Source of the DNA: Marinitenerispora sediminis
Lineage (GTDB): Bacteria > Actinomycetota > Actinomycetes > Streptosporangiales > Streptosporangiaceae
DNA: 32,157 nucleotides
NCBI RefSeq assembly: GCF_003336425.1
Contig: NZ_QEIO01000057.1
Coordinates: 1 to 32,157, forward strand
Direction: 5' to 3'
Numbering within the stretch: the stretch's first letter is position 1; each line of letters opens with the position of its first letter. Below, in pieces: positions 23,083 through 32,157 of the stretch. A model generated the notes under the pieces. It was not told the origin of the DNA, ran no database searches, and saw only the letters and a program-made list of their open reading frames with translations. The translations under genes were made by a program, and so were the position numbers.

Positions 23083-23661
23083 ATGCCCGTACTCTCAGCC
23101 GCGGCCACGACACTGTGCGCCGACATCGCCGCCCTGCTGCGCGCCGCTCCCGCCCGGGCGGGCCGACACCGCGTCCTGGCGATCGAGGGCCGGTCCGGTG
23201 CCGGCAAGTCCTGGCTGGCGGACCTGCTCGCGAACCGCCTGGCCGCACCCGTCCTGCGCATGGACGACCTGTACCCCGGCTGGGACGGGCTGGCCGCCTC
23301 CCCGCCGCTCGCCCGCCGCTGGATCATCGAGCCGCTGCTCGCCGGAAGCGCACCGCGCTGGCGCCGCTACGACTGGGAGCGCGGCGAGCCGGGCGCGTGG
23401 GAGCACACCCCGGTCGCCGGCACGCTGCTCATCGAGGGATGCGGATCGGGCGCCACCGAGCTGCGCGCCCACCTGTCGCTGCTGGTGTGGGTCGACGCGC
23501 CCCCGCCGGTGCGCGCCGAGCGGCTGGCCCGGCGCTTCGACGCGGCGGTGTACTCGCCCTACCACGAGCTCTGGCGCCGCCAGGAGGACGCCTTCTACGC
23601 CCGCCACCGGGTCCGCGACCACGCCGACGTGATCGTCGACAACGCCGCCGCGGCCGGATGA
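23083..23661 (+). CDS. P-loop kinase, uridine/nucleoside kinase-like
   Basis: The 192-residue cytoplasmic protein has Walker A GRSGAGKS (36-43) and a MDDLYPGWDGL segment typical of uridine-kinase-like P-loop kinases, in which the Asp acts as the base or binds substrate. ARRWIIEPLLAG and YDWERGEPGAWE follow, and a Walker-B-like LLIEGCGSG lies near 115-123. A C-terminal Arg-rich lid (AERLARRFDAA) is present. The substrate cannot be inferred; actinobacterial relatives are annotated only as nucleoside/nucleotide kinase family. The start ATG has no SD but a -10 element ends six bases before it. It is divergent from the 133-residue gene and upstream of a DDN-type gene. Confidence 0.87.
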   Translation: MPVLSAAATTLCADIAALLRAAPARAGRHRVLAIEGRSGAGKSWLADLLANRLAAPVLRMDDLYPGWDGLAASPPLARRWIIEPLLAGSAPRWRRYDWERGEPGAWEHTPVAGTLLIEGCGSGATELRAHLSLLVWVDAPPPVRAERLARRFDAAVYSPYHELWRRQEDAFYARHRVRDHADVIVDNAAAAG

Positions 23662-23767
23662 GCCGCGTGGTGGTTCGATTCCGCGCCGCGGGTAAGGGAG
23701 ACGGTGTGGAGGCAGGGCGCGGAGCCACCGGCGGGGGACGGCGAGGCGCACGGCGAGAGGAGGCGTC

Positions 23768-24169
23768 ATGCTCTACGGTGCCGAACACGTCCGGCGGTAC
23801 GTGGAGACCGACGGCAGGGAGGGCCACGACTGGCGCGGTGCGCAGGTGCTGATCCTGACCACCACCGGGCGCCGGACCGGCCAGCAGCGCAGTACCCCGC
23901 TGATCTACGGGCAGGCCGGCGACGACTACACCGTGGTGGCCTCGATGGGCGGAGCCCCGGAGCACCCGCAGTGGTACCGCAACCTGGTCGCCGACCCGAC
24001 CGTGCGCGTCCAGGTCAAGGGGGACGTCTTCACCGCCGAGGCCCGCACCGCCACGGAGGAGGAGAAGGCCCGGCTGTGGCCGGAGATGGCGCGGATCTGG
24101 CCGGACTACGACGAGTACCAGGCGAAGACGGACCGGTCCATCCCGCTGGTGATCCTGCGGCGGGTGTGA
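23768..24169 (+). CDS. F420-dependent nitroreductase family (DDN-type) protein
   Basis: The 133-residue protein matches the deazaflavin-dependent DDN family (PF04075), with VLILTTTGRRTGQQRSTPL, then LIYGQAGDDYTVVASMGGAP and HPQWYRNLVADPTVRVQVKG, the usual split-barrel F420-binding pattern. Members reduce quinones or other substrates with F420H2. A GGAGG SD lies six bases before the ATG. It follows the kinase gene by 106 bases on the same strand and may be cotranscribed. With the LLM-type protein further on, it suggests the host makes F420. Confidence 0.93.
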   Translation: MLYGAEHVRRYVETDGREGHDWRGAQVLILTTTGRRTGQQRSTPLIYGQAGDDYTVVASMGGAPEHPQWYRNLVADPTVRVQVKGDVFTAEARTATEEEKARLWPEMARIWPDYDEYQAKTDRSIPLVILRRV

Positions 24170-24344
24170 GCCGGGGAATTTCCGACAATGCCCATCATTG
24201 GCGATGGCCGACCCGAGAATCCGTCTGCCGCTGCCCAGGGGGTCTCGCCGACGCGTCGTCACACGCTGGGGTCTGAGGCGCGGGCGATCAACAGCCGGTG
24301 AATAACTCCCACTGGACGCCGCCACACGGGAAATCATCGTCTTC

Positions 24345-25045
24345 GTGCTGTTGACGTACCTCGACGAGTCTTTCACGAAAGACCGCTACTATATCGCCGG
24401 ATTGGCGTGTCCGGAACACGAGGCCATTCCACTGGCCCTCGCCTTGGACCACATCGTTCAGGAAGCCACCTCCGCCTATGCCACCGACCCACGGGCCGAA
24501 CTGCACGGCCACGCGCTCTTCCACGGCAAGGAAGACTGGACATGCATCGCCCCGAAGGTCCGCGCACGTATCGGCCATTTATGACAAGTGCCTGCGCGCG
24601 GTGGGCGCTCATGACGTGAGAATTTTTTCGAGGGCTCGACATTCCGCGGCTGCGTCGTCGCTACGCATGGCCGGATCCGCCGCACTCGATCGTGTTGCAG
24701 CATGTCATGGAACAGGTCAACAGCTTTGCCCGGGCCGAGAAAGAACACGTGCTGATCATTGCCGACGAGGTCGCCGATCAGGACGACCACAGGCAGAAGC
24801 TCTGGGAATACAAACGAGACGGCACTCCTGGATACCAATCCAGTAAGCTCGACCGGATCGTGGACACGATTCACTTCGCGCCATCGAAAGCGAGCAGGCT
24901 ACTCCAGGCCGTCGACCTGATCGCGTTCCTGCACCGGCGCCGTGAGACCCACGTGGAGACCGACGATCGGGCAAGGCGCGTGAACGACCGTCTGTGGTCA
25001 CACGTCAAGATACGTGTCCAGCATGAACATGTCTGGTTGCCCTGA
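24345..25045 (+). pseudogene. DUF3800 protein, two one-base frameshifts
   Basis: Three successive frames make one DUF3800 protein of about 233 residues. The first begins (GTG 24345) VLLTYLDESFTKDRYYIAGL with the family's acidic YLDES motif, but stops at 24584. Removing one G at 24573-24574 continues as ARIAIYDKCLRAVGAHDVRI. Removing one T from the six-T run 24623-24628 then gives FRGLDIPRLRRRYAWPDPPH, and the C-terminal half follows with VLIIADEVADQDDHRQ and SRLLQAVDLIAFLHRR. DUF3800 proteins have an RNase-H-like acidic active site and are often found on mobile or defence-rich DNA. Both lesions are single extra bases in short runs. It may be decayed or a sequencing artefact. A terminator follows at 25055. 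Confidence 0.88.
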
Positions 25046-25054
25046 CGCACAAAA

Positions 25055-25072
25055 GCCCCGCCTCAGCGGGGC
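25055..25072. terminator. Terminator hairpin after the DUF3800 gene
   Basis: GCCCCGC (25055-25061), loop CTCA, GCGGGGC (25066-25072) form a perfect 7-bp stem flanked by AAAA upstream and CTTT downstream. It can work in both directions. Confidence 0.82.
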
Positions 25073-25188
25073 CTTTGGCCTACCGGATTCCCCTTTGGGG
25101 CCTCCTGACAGGGACAATAGCAGCAGGGCGGTCAGCGGGCCAACGAGTACTAAAGATCGCGCTGCACTCCGGAACGAGGCCCACCGGA

Positions 25189-25212
25189 GAAGGGGGCGGC
25201 GCCGCCCCCTTC
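25189..25212 (-). terminator. 24-bp perfect palindrome after acnA
   Basis: GAAGGGGGCGGC and its exact reverse complement abut at 25200/25201. The palindrome starts 16 bases past the acnA stop and would fold into a tight hairpin in the acnA mRNA, probably as terminator or stabilising element. Confidence 0.75.
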
Positions 25213-25227
25213 CCGTACCGTCCGGAA

Positions 25228-28020
<2,793 letters not shown>

Positions 28021-28349
28021 GGTATTGCCTCCTGATCTCGCCACTTTCTTCCAGCATCCTGCCCTACCGGCGGCGCTGGAAAATCACTGAGGCCGCCCTA
28101 ACGAGATCGTCCCCGAAGCGCCCGTCGCATGGCGGGACCGGCACCATCATGGCAGCCGGTCCACGCGTCGGCGGTCAACCCGGCGCACTCAGTGATTCGC
28201 CCTCATTTATCTCGACATCAAGCTATCCGAGGATGTATCTCGACATCAAGTTACCTGCGGCCGCAGGTCCCGGCGTATGCGGGGCCGGGGTCCGCCTGCG
28301 GCGCCGTCCGTACCGGATCGGCGCCGCTCACGGCCGCACCCGGCCGCCG
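28021..28349. other. Intergenic, acnA promoter region
   Basis: This 329-base gap lies between the end of the LLM gene and the acnA start. It holds the acnA ribosome-binding site (28028-28033), and a tandem pair of 18-bp boxes at 28208-28253 in an AT-richer stretch. No gene is supported. Confidence 0.7.
28208..28253. promoter_or_regulatory. Tandem regulator boxes upstream of acnA
   Basis: TATCTCGACATCAAG occurs exactly twice (28208-28222, 28236-28250), each followed by CTA or TTA, with 28 bases start to start. Each 18-mer is an imperfect palindrome (TA-CT-GA / TC-AG-TA), the size and shape of a MarR-type site. In Streptomyces a MarR-type protein, TamR, controls aconitase and senses aconitate-like ligands, so a TamR-like regulator is a reasonable guess. 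No such gene lies in the window. Confidence 0.7.
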
Positions 28350-29282
28350 CTACCGCAGCTGCGGCGCCACCTCGGAGGCGACGAGTTCCAGGTGGTCGAG
28401 GTCGGACAGGTCGAGGACCTGCAGGTAGACGGCCTCGGTACCGATCTCGGCGAACCGGCCGATCTTGTCCACGACCTCCGCCGGGCTGCCGGCCAGGCCG
28501 TTGGTCCGCAGCTCCTCGACCTCCCGGCCGATCGCGGCCGCCCGCCGGGCGACCTCCGCGTCGTCGCGGCCGACGCAGAGCACCTGCGCGGCGGAGTACA
28601 CCATGGGCGCGGTGCGCCCCGCGGCGCGCACCGCCTCCCGGGTGCGCTCGTAGGCCGCGGCCGTGTCCTCGACCCCGGTGAACGGCACGTTGTACTCGTC
28701 GGCGTAGGCGGCCGCCAGGCGGGGCGTCCGCTTCGGACCGGTGCCGCCGACCAGCACCGGCGGCCGCGGCGACTGCGCCGGCTTGGGCAGCGCCGGCGCG
28801 TCGGCCAGCCGGTAGTGCCGCCCCTCGTAGGTGAAGGACTCGCCCGGCGGGGTCGACCACAGGCCGGTGATGACGGCGAGCTGCTCCTCATACCGGTCGA
28901 ACCGCTCGCGGGCGGAGGTCGGGAACGGGATGCCGTAGGCCGAGTGCTCCTCGGCGAACCACCCCGCGCCGAAGCCGAACTCCACCCGGCCGCCGCTCAT
29001 CTGGTCCACCTGCGCGACACTGATCGCCAGGGGGCCGGGGTGCCGGAAGGTCGCGGCCGTCATCAACGTGCCGAGCCGGATCCGCTCCGTCTCGCGGGCC
29101 AGCCCGGCGAGCGTGATCCAGGCGTCGGTGGGCCCGGGCAGCCCGTCGACGCCGCCCATCTGCAAAAAATGATCCGAGCGAAAAAATGCATCGAAGGCGA
29201 GGGCCTCGGCCGCCTTCGCCACGGTGAGCAGGGTCTCGTAGCTCGCGCCCTGCTGGGGTTCAGTGAAGATCCGCAAACGCAT
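28350..29282 (-). CDS. LLM-class F420-dependent oxidoreductase
   Basis: The 310-residue protein has the luciferase-like monooxygenase TIM barrel with the TIGR03560-type F420 pattern: FDAFFRSDHFLQMGG, TAATFRHPGPLAISVAQVDQ, MSGGRVEFGFGAGW and PVLVGGTGPKRT. It would use F420 as hydride carrier, with an unknown substrate. ATG 29282 has GGAGA nine bases upstream; ATG 29291 is too near it. Transcribed toward acnA, it ends 330 bases before the acnA start on the same strand. Its role in the acnA-methyltransferase region is not evident. Confidence 0.92.
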   Translation of the reverse strand: MRLRIFTEPQQGASYETLLTVAKAAEALAFDAFFRSDHFLQMGGVDGLPGPTDAWITLAGLARETERIRLGTLMTAATFRHPGPLAISVAQVDQMSGGRVEFGFGAGWFAEEHSAYGIPFPTSARERFDRYEEQLAVITGLWSTPPGESFTYEGRHYRLADAPALPKPAQSPRPPVLVGGTGPKRTPRLAAAYADEYNVPFTGVEDTAAAYERTREAVRAAGRTAPMVYSAAQVLCVGRDDAEVARRAAAIGREVEELRTNGLAGSPAEVVDKIGRFAEIGTEAVYLQVLDLSDLDHLELVASEVAPQLR

Positions 29283-29548
29283 GGTGCCCATTCTCCAACC
29301 GCGCGCCGCCGCGGGCGACCAGGGCCCGCGGAGCGCCGCGCGGGCCGCGGCGCGTGCGGCGACCGCCCGCGGCCCCGGTACGCTCCCAGGACGGCCCGCG
29401 GGCGGCTCCGCCCGGCGCGCCCGTGAACCCGACCGCCCCCCGCACGCGATAGCCACCACGTGAAGCGGCCCGCACGCCGTGTCCCCGCCTCCGCGCGGGG
29501 GCACGACCGTGCCAGCCCCCTCGCCAGCCGGCCAGCGGCCCGCCCCGC

Positions 29549-30808
29549 TCAGCCCCGTCCCAGCACCGCCAGGCACTCCACGTGGTGCGTCATCGGGAAG
29601 GCGTCGAAGGCCCGGAGGTCCTCCAGCGTGTATCCCGCCGCCGCGAAGGCGGCGAGGTCGCGGGCCAGGGTGGCCGGGTCGCAGGACACGTAGGCGACGG
29701 CGCGGGGCCGCAGGGCGGCGAGCGCCTCCACCACCGCGCTGCCGGCGCCCGCCCGGGGCGGGTCCAGGACCGCGACGTCGGCGCGCAGGTCGGCCCATTC
29801 GCGCAGCCGCGAGGCGACGTCGCCGCGGTCGACCCGCGCCTGCGGGAGGTCGCGCAGGTTGTGCTGGGCGTCGCGGACCGCCTCGGCCTGGCCCTCGACC
29901 CCGAGCACCCGCCCGTCCGGGCCGACCGCCTCGGCCAGCGCGCCCGCGAACAGTCCGGCACCGCAGTACAGGTCGAGCGCGGTCTCCCCCGGCTTGGGCG
30001 CCAGGGCGGTGAGCACGGCGGCGGTCAGGGTCTCGGCGGCGGCGGGGTGCACCTGCCAGAACCCGCCGGCGCTGACCCGCCACTCGCGGCCGGCCGCCTG
30101 CTCTCGGATGCCGCGACGGCCCCGGATGGGCTGGGTGCGGCCGCCCTTGAACCGCCGCAGCATCGCCGAGGACGCCTTGGGGCGCGGCAGCGCCGGCTGC
30201 CGGGCGCCGCGCGGGGTGACGATGACCGCGCTGTCGGCGGTGCTCCCGGAGGCGACCGCCTCGACCTCGGAGACTCCCGGCCACCGCAGTTCGTGGACGC
30301 CCAGCCGGTCGACCTCCGGGTGGGCGATCAGGCACTCGTCGATGAGCTGCAGGTCGTGCGAGCGGTGGCGGCGCAGCCCGGCGGCGCCGTCGGCGTCGAC
30401 CGCGAAGCGCACCCGGGTCCGCCAGCCGAGGCCGTCGGGGTGGCCCGGCAGCTCCTCGACCTCGACGTCGCGCTCGATGCCGGCGATGCGGCGCAGCTGC
30501 TCGGCGACCACCTGGGCCTTGATCCGGCGCTGCGCCTCCAGGGAGGCGTGCTGCCAGTCGCACCCGCCGCACTTGCCGGGACCGGCGAAGCGGCACGGCG
30601 CGCTCACCCGGTCGGGCGACGCCTCCAGCACCTCCACCGCGTCGGCGCGCAGGAAGCGCTTCGTCTCCTCGGTGACGACGACGCGCACCCGCTCGCCGGG
30701 GAGCGTGTGGCGGACGAAGACGACCTGGTCCTCGTGTCTGCCCACGCACCACCCGCCGTGCGCGACCCCGTCGACGCGCAGCTCGATCTGGGTTCCGACA
30801 CGGCTCAT
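29549..30808 (-). CDS. TRAM-domain class I SAM-dependent RNA (uracil-5-) methyltransferase
   Basis: The 419-residue enzyme is of the RumA/TrmA type, which methylates C5 of uridine in rRNA or tRNA. An N-terminal TRAM domain (about 1-60) precedes the [4Fe-4S] cysteines C72, C80 and C83; a fourth in LIDECLIAHP is near 159. The SAM-binding domain has LDLYCGAGLFAGAL. DPPRAG and the catalytic VSCDPATLARD follow, with the usual C-terminal FPMTHHVE. Whether it acts on rRNA or tRNA is not decidable here. It is divergent from the TrkA pair. The same gene, next to ceoB/ceoC-like genes, is found in Mycobacterium, which supports conserved synteny. Confidence 0.95.
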   Translation of the reverse strand: MSRVGTQIELRVDGVAHGGWCVGRHEDQVVFVRHTLPGERVRVVVTEETKRFLRADAVEVLEASPDRVSAPCRFAGPGKCGGCDWQHASLEAQRRIKAQVVAEQLRRIAGIERDVEVEELPGHPDGLGWRTRVRFAVDADGAAGLRRHRSHDLQLIDECLIAHPEVDRLGVHELRWPGVSEVEAVASGSTADSAVIVTPRGARQPALPRPKASSAMLRRFKGGRTQPIRGRRGIREQAAGREWRVSAGGFWQVHPAAAETLTAAVLTALAPKPGETALDLYCGAGLFAGALAEAVGPDGRVLGVEGQAEAVRDAQHNLRDLPQARVDRGDVASRLREWADLRADVAVLDPPRAGAGSAVVEALAALRPRAVAYVSCDPATLARDLAAFAAAGYTLEDLRAFDAFPMTHHVECLAVLGRG

Positions 30809-31068
30809 GCGAAAGGACCTCCGGTGGTGGACGGGACTGCTGGGCTCGCGCGGGTGACCCCCTGCTAGCCACCGCCCATCTGCGGTAACTCTAGCCGAGG
30901 ACGGGAGGGCCGCGTGTCGCCGCCGACCGGCCGCGCGACGGGGCCGCTCCGCCCGATTCCGGGGACGCCGCGGATGTGGTTGGGTATAACCGGAGGTCGG
31001 ACCGTGCGCGGGCGCGGCTGCCCGCTGCCGCCTCGCCCGCCACCTGCTGTCTCGGGAGCGGATGACCG

Positions 31069-31758
31069 GTGCACATCGTCATATTGGGCTGCGGGCGGGT
31101 GGGGTCCACCCTCGCGCACACGGTGCAGGACATGGGCCACTCGGTCGCCGTGATCGACCGCGACCCGGGCGCGTTCCGCCGGCTGCGCTCCAGCGCCGCC
31201 AAGAGCGCCGTCACCGGGGTCGGGCACGACCGCGACGCGCTGGTCCGCGCCGGCATCGAGAACGCGGCCGCGTTCGCGGCGGTGAGCAGCGGGGACAACT
31301 CCAACATCATCGCCGCCCGGGTGGCGCGGGAGACGTTTGGCGTGCGGCACGTCGTGGCCCGCATCTACGACCCGCGCCGCGCCGAGGTCTACCAGCGCCT
31401 GGGCATCGCGACCGTCGGCACGGTGCGCTGGACTGCCGACACCATCCTGCGGCGGCTGCTCCCGGAGGCGAGCGGCGCCGACGCGCCGCTGTGGCGCGAT
31501 CCGTCGGGGACCCTGGTGCTGACCGAGGTCCCGCTCACCGAGGCATGGGTGGGTGCGCCCGTGCAGCGCCTGGAGACCGCACTGCAGCTGCGGGTGGCCT
31601 ACCTGGACCGCTCCGGCGAGATCGTACTGCCGCGCGGCGACGAGCCGCTGCGCTCCGGCGACGTCGTGCACGTGCTCCTGCGGGCCGACGCGCGCGACCG
31701 CGTGCTGGAGCGGCTGCGGCCCGGCCCGGCGGCCGGGCCCGAGGGGAGGTCGGTGTAG
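31069..31758 (+). CDS. ceoB: TrkA-family potassium uptake regulator (CeoB-like)
   Basis: The 229-residue cytoplasmic protein has an N-terminal RCK/TrkA_N Rossmann fold (LGCGRVGSTLAHTVQDMGHS, then VAVIDRD) and a C-terminal TrkA_C domain (about 145-220). It would bind NAD(H) or nucleotides and gate a Trk/Ktr potassium channel. GTG 31069 is preferred because it begins right at the dinucleotide fold; a loose GGGAGCGG sequence is upstream. The stop TAG is immediately followed by the ATG of a second TrkA gene. Such tandem pairs (ceoB/ceoC in mycobacteria) probably form a heteromeric or paired gating unit. No channel subunit is in the window. Confidence 0.92.
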   Translation: MHIVILGCGRVGSTLAHTVQDMGHSVAVIDRDPGAFRRLRSSAAKSAVTGVGHDRDALVRAGIENAAAFAAVSSGDNSNIIAARVARETFGVRHVVARIYDPRRAEVYQRLGIATVGTVRWTADTILRRLLPEASGADAPLWRDPSGTLVLTEVPLTEAWVGAPVQRLETALQLRVAYLDRSGEIVLPRGDEPLRSGDVVHVLLRADARDRVLERLRPGPAAGPEGRSV

Positions 31759-32157
31759 ATGCGGATCGCGATCGCGGGCGCCGGCGGCGTGGGCCTCTCC
31801 ATCGCCGGTGAGCTGGCGGACAACGGGCACGAGGTCCTGCTGATCGACCGCGACCCGCGGGCCGTGCGGGTCGACGCGGTGCCGCGGGCGGAGTGGCTGC
31901 TGGCCGACGCCTGCGAGCTCAGCTCCCTGGAGGACGCCCGGCTCGACCAGTTCGACGTGGTCGTGGCGGCCAGCGGCGACGACAAGGTGAACCTGGTGTG
32001 CTCGCTGCTGGCCAAGACCCAGTTCGGGGTCGGCAGGGTCGTGGCCCGGATCAACGACCCGGCCAACGAGTGGCTGTTCACCGACTCCTGGGGCGTGGAC
32101 GTCGCGGTGTCGCCGCCCCGGCTGATGGCGGCACTCGTGGACGACATGGCGGGGGTG
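31759..32157 (+). CDS. ceoC: Second TrkA-family protein (CeoC-like), truncated by window end
   Basis: 133 residues are visible with no stop. It begins with a Rossmann fold (MRIAIAGAGGVGLSIAGELA, then EVLLIDRDPRAV), with FDVVVAASGDDKVNLVCSLL and NDPANEWLFTDSWGVD after it. This is the N-terminal RCK domain; the C-terminal TrkA_C domain would lie beyond the window. A GGGAGG SD lies about nine bases before the ATG, and the start abuts the upstream stop. It is co-transcribed with the first TrkA gene. Confidence 0.9.
   Translation, partial: MRIAIAGAGGVGLSIAGELADNGHEVLLIDRDPRAVRVDAVPRAEWLLADACELSSLEDARLDQFDVVVAASGDDKVNLVCSLLAKTQFGVGRVVARINDPANEWLFTDSWGVDVAVSPPRLMAALVDDMAGV

Noticed and set aside
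24170-24344. Possible RNA gene or attachment site in the gap before DUF3800
   Set aside because: I found no tRNA-like fold, no integrase nearby and no repeated flank; only a short CCATC/GATGG inverted repeat is present.

Overview
The window is high-GC actinobacterial DNA. GTG starts are common, neighbouring genes often overlap by four bases, F420-type oxidoreductase families and an FprA-type ferredoxin reductase are present, and there is an XRE/DUF397 locus. The order dxs ... xylHGF - ROK regulator ... acnA - TRAM-domain RNA methyltransferase - paired TrkA/Ceo proteins matches the chromosomal core of Streptomyces (dxs, xylFGH and rok7B7 near acnA) and, in part, Mycobacterium (dxs1, TRAM methyltransferase, ceoB, ceoC). 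I infer a filamentous actinomycete, possibly of the Nocardiopsis/Streptomonospora type; the genus cannot be fixed from this sequence alone.

Region 1 (1-7.1 kb) is accessory. It holds a membrane-anchored zinc metallopeptidase, a KptA RNA 2'-phosphotransferase, an FAD aromatic monooxygenase broken by a one-base frameshift and coupled to a TetR regulator, a divergent SDR/TetR pair with clear operators, and an FBP-domain zinc protein. Region 2 (7.1-10.7 kb) has an alpha/beta hydrolase-AraC pair and fprA. Region 3 (10.8-12.7 kb) is an XRE (Scr1/WhiJ-like) regulator with two DUF397 partners in one overlapping chain, the second of them frameshifted, plus a divergent 87-residue orphan behind a perfect hairpin.

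Region 4 (12.7-22.5 kb) is mostly core. It contains dxs, a Mug-type DNA glycosylase, a TauE/SafE permease, a GH114-like lipoprotein, a 71-residue orphan, and the xylose-type ABC transporter xylFGH with its ROK regulator. An 11-bp motif is shared by the xylF and ROK promoters. Region 5 (22.5-25.1 kb) is accessory: a 133-residue unknown protein, a P-loop kinase, a DDN-type oxidoreductase and a DUF3800 gene with two frameshifts. Region 6 (25.2 kb to the end) holds aconitase with two tandem upstream boxes, an LLM-type F420 oxidoreductase, an RNA methyltransferase and a TrkA pair whose second gene runs off the end.

Three genes (FAD monooxygenase, DUF397 copy 2, DUF3800) carry small indels beside intact neighbours. 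They are either decaying accessory genes or, for the one-base cases, sequencing errors. I found no rRNA, tRNA, CRISPR array, insertion sequence or prophage. The best candidates for undescribed biology are the XRE/DUF397/87-residue locus, the catalytically degenerate SDR with its TetR, the small 133-residue protein, and the regulatory dyads listed below.
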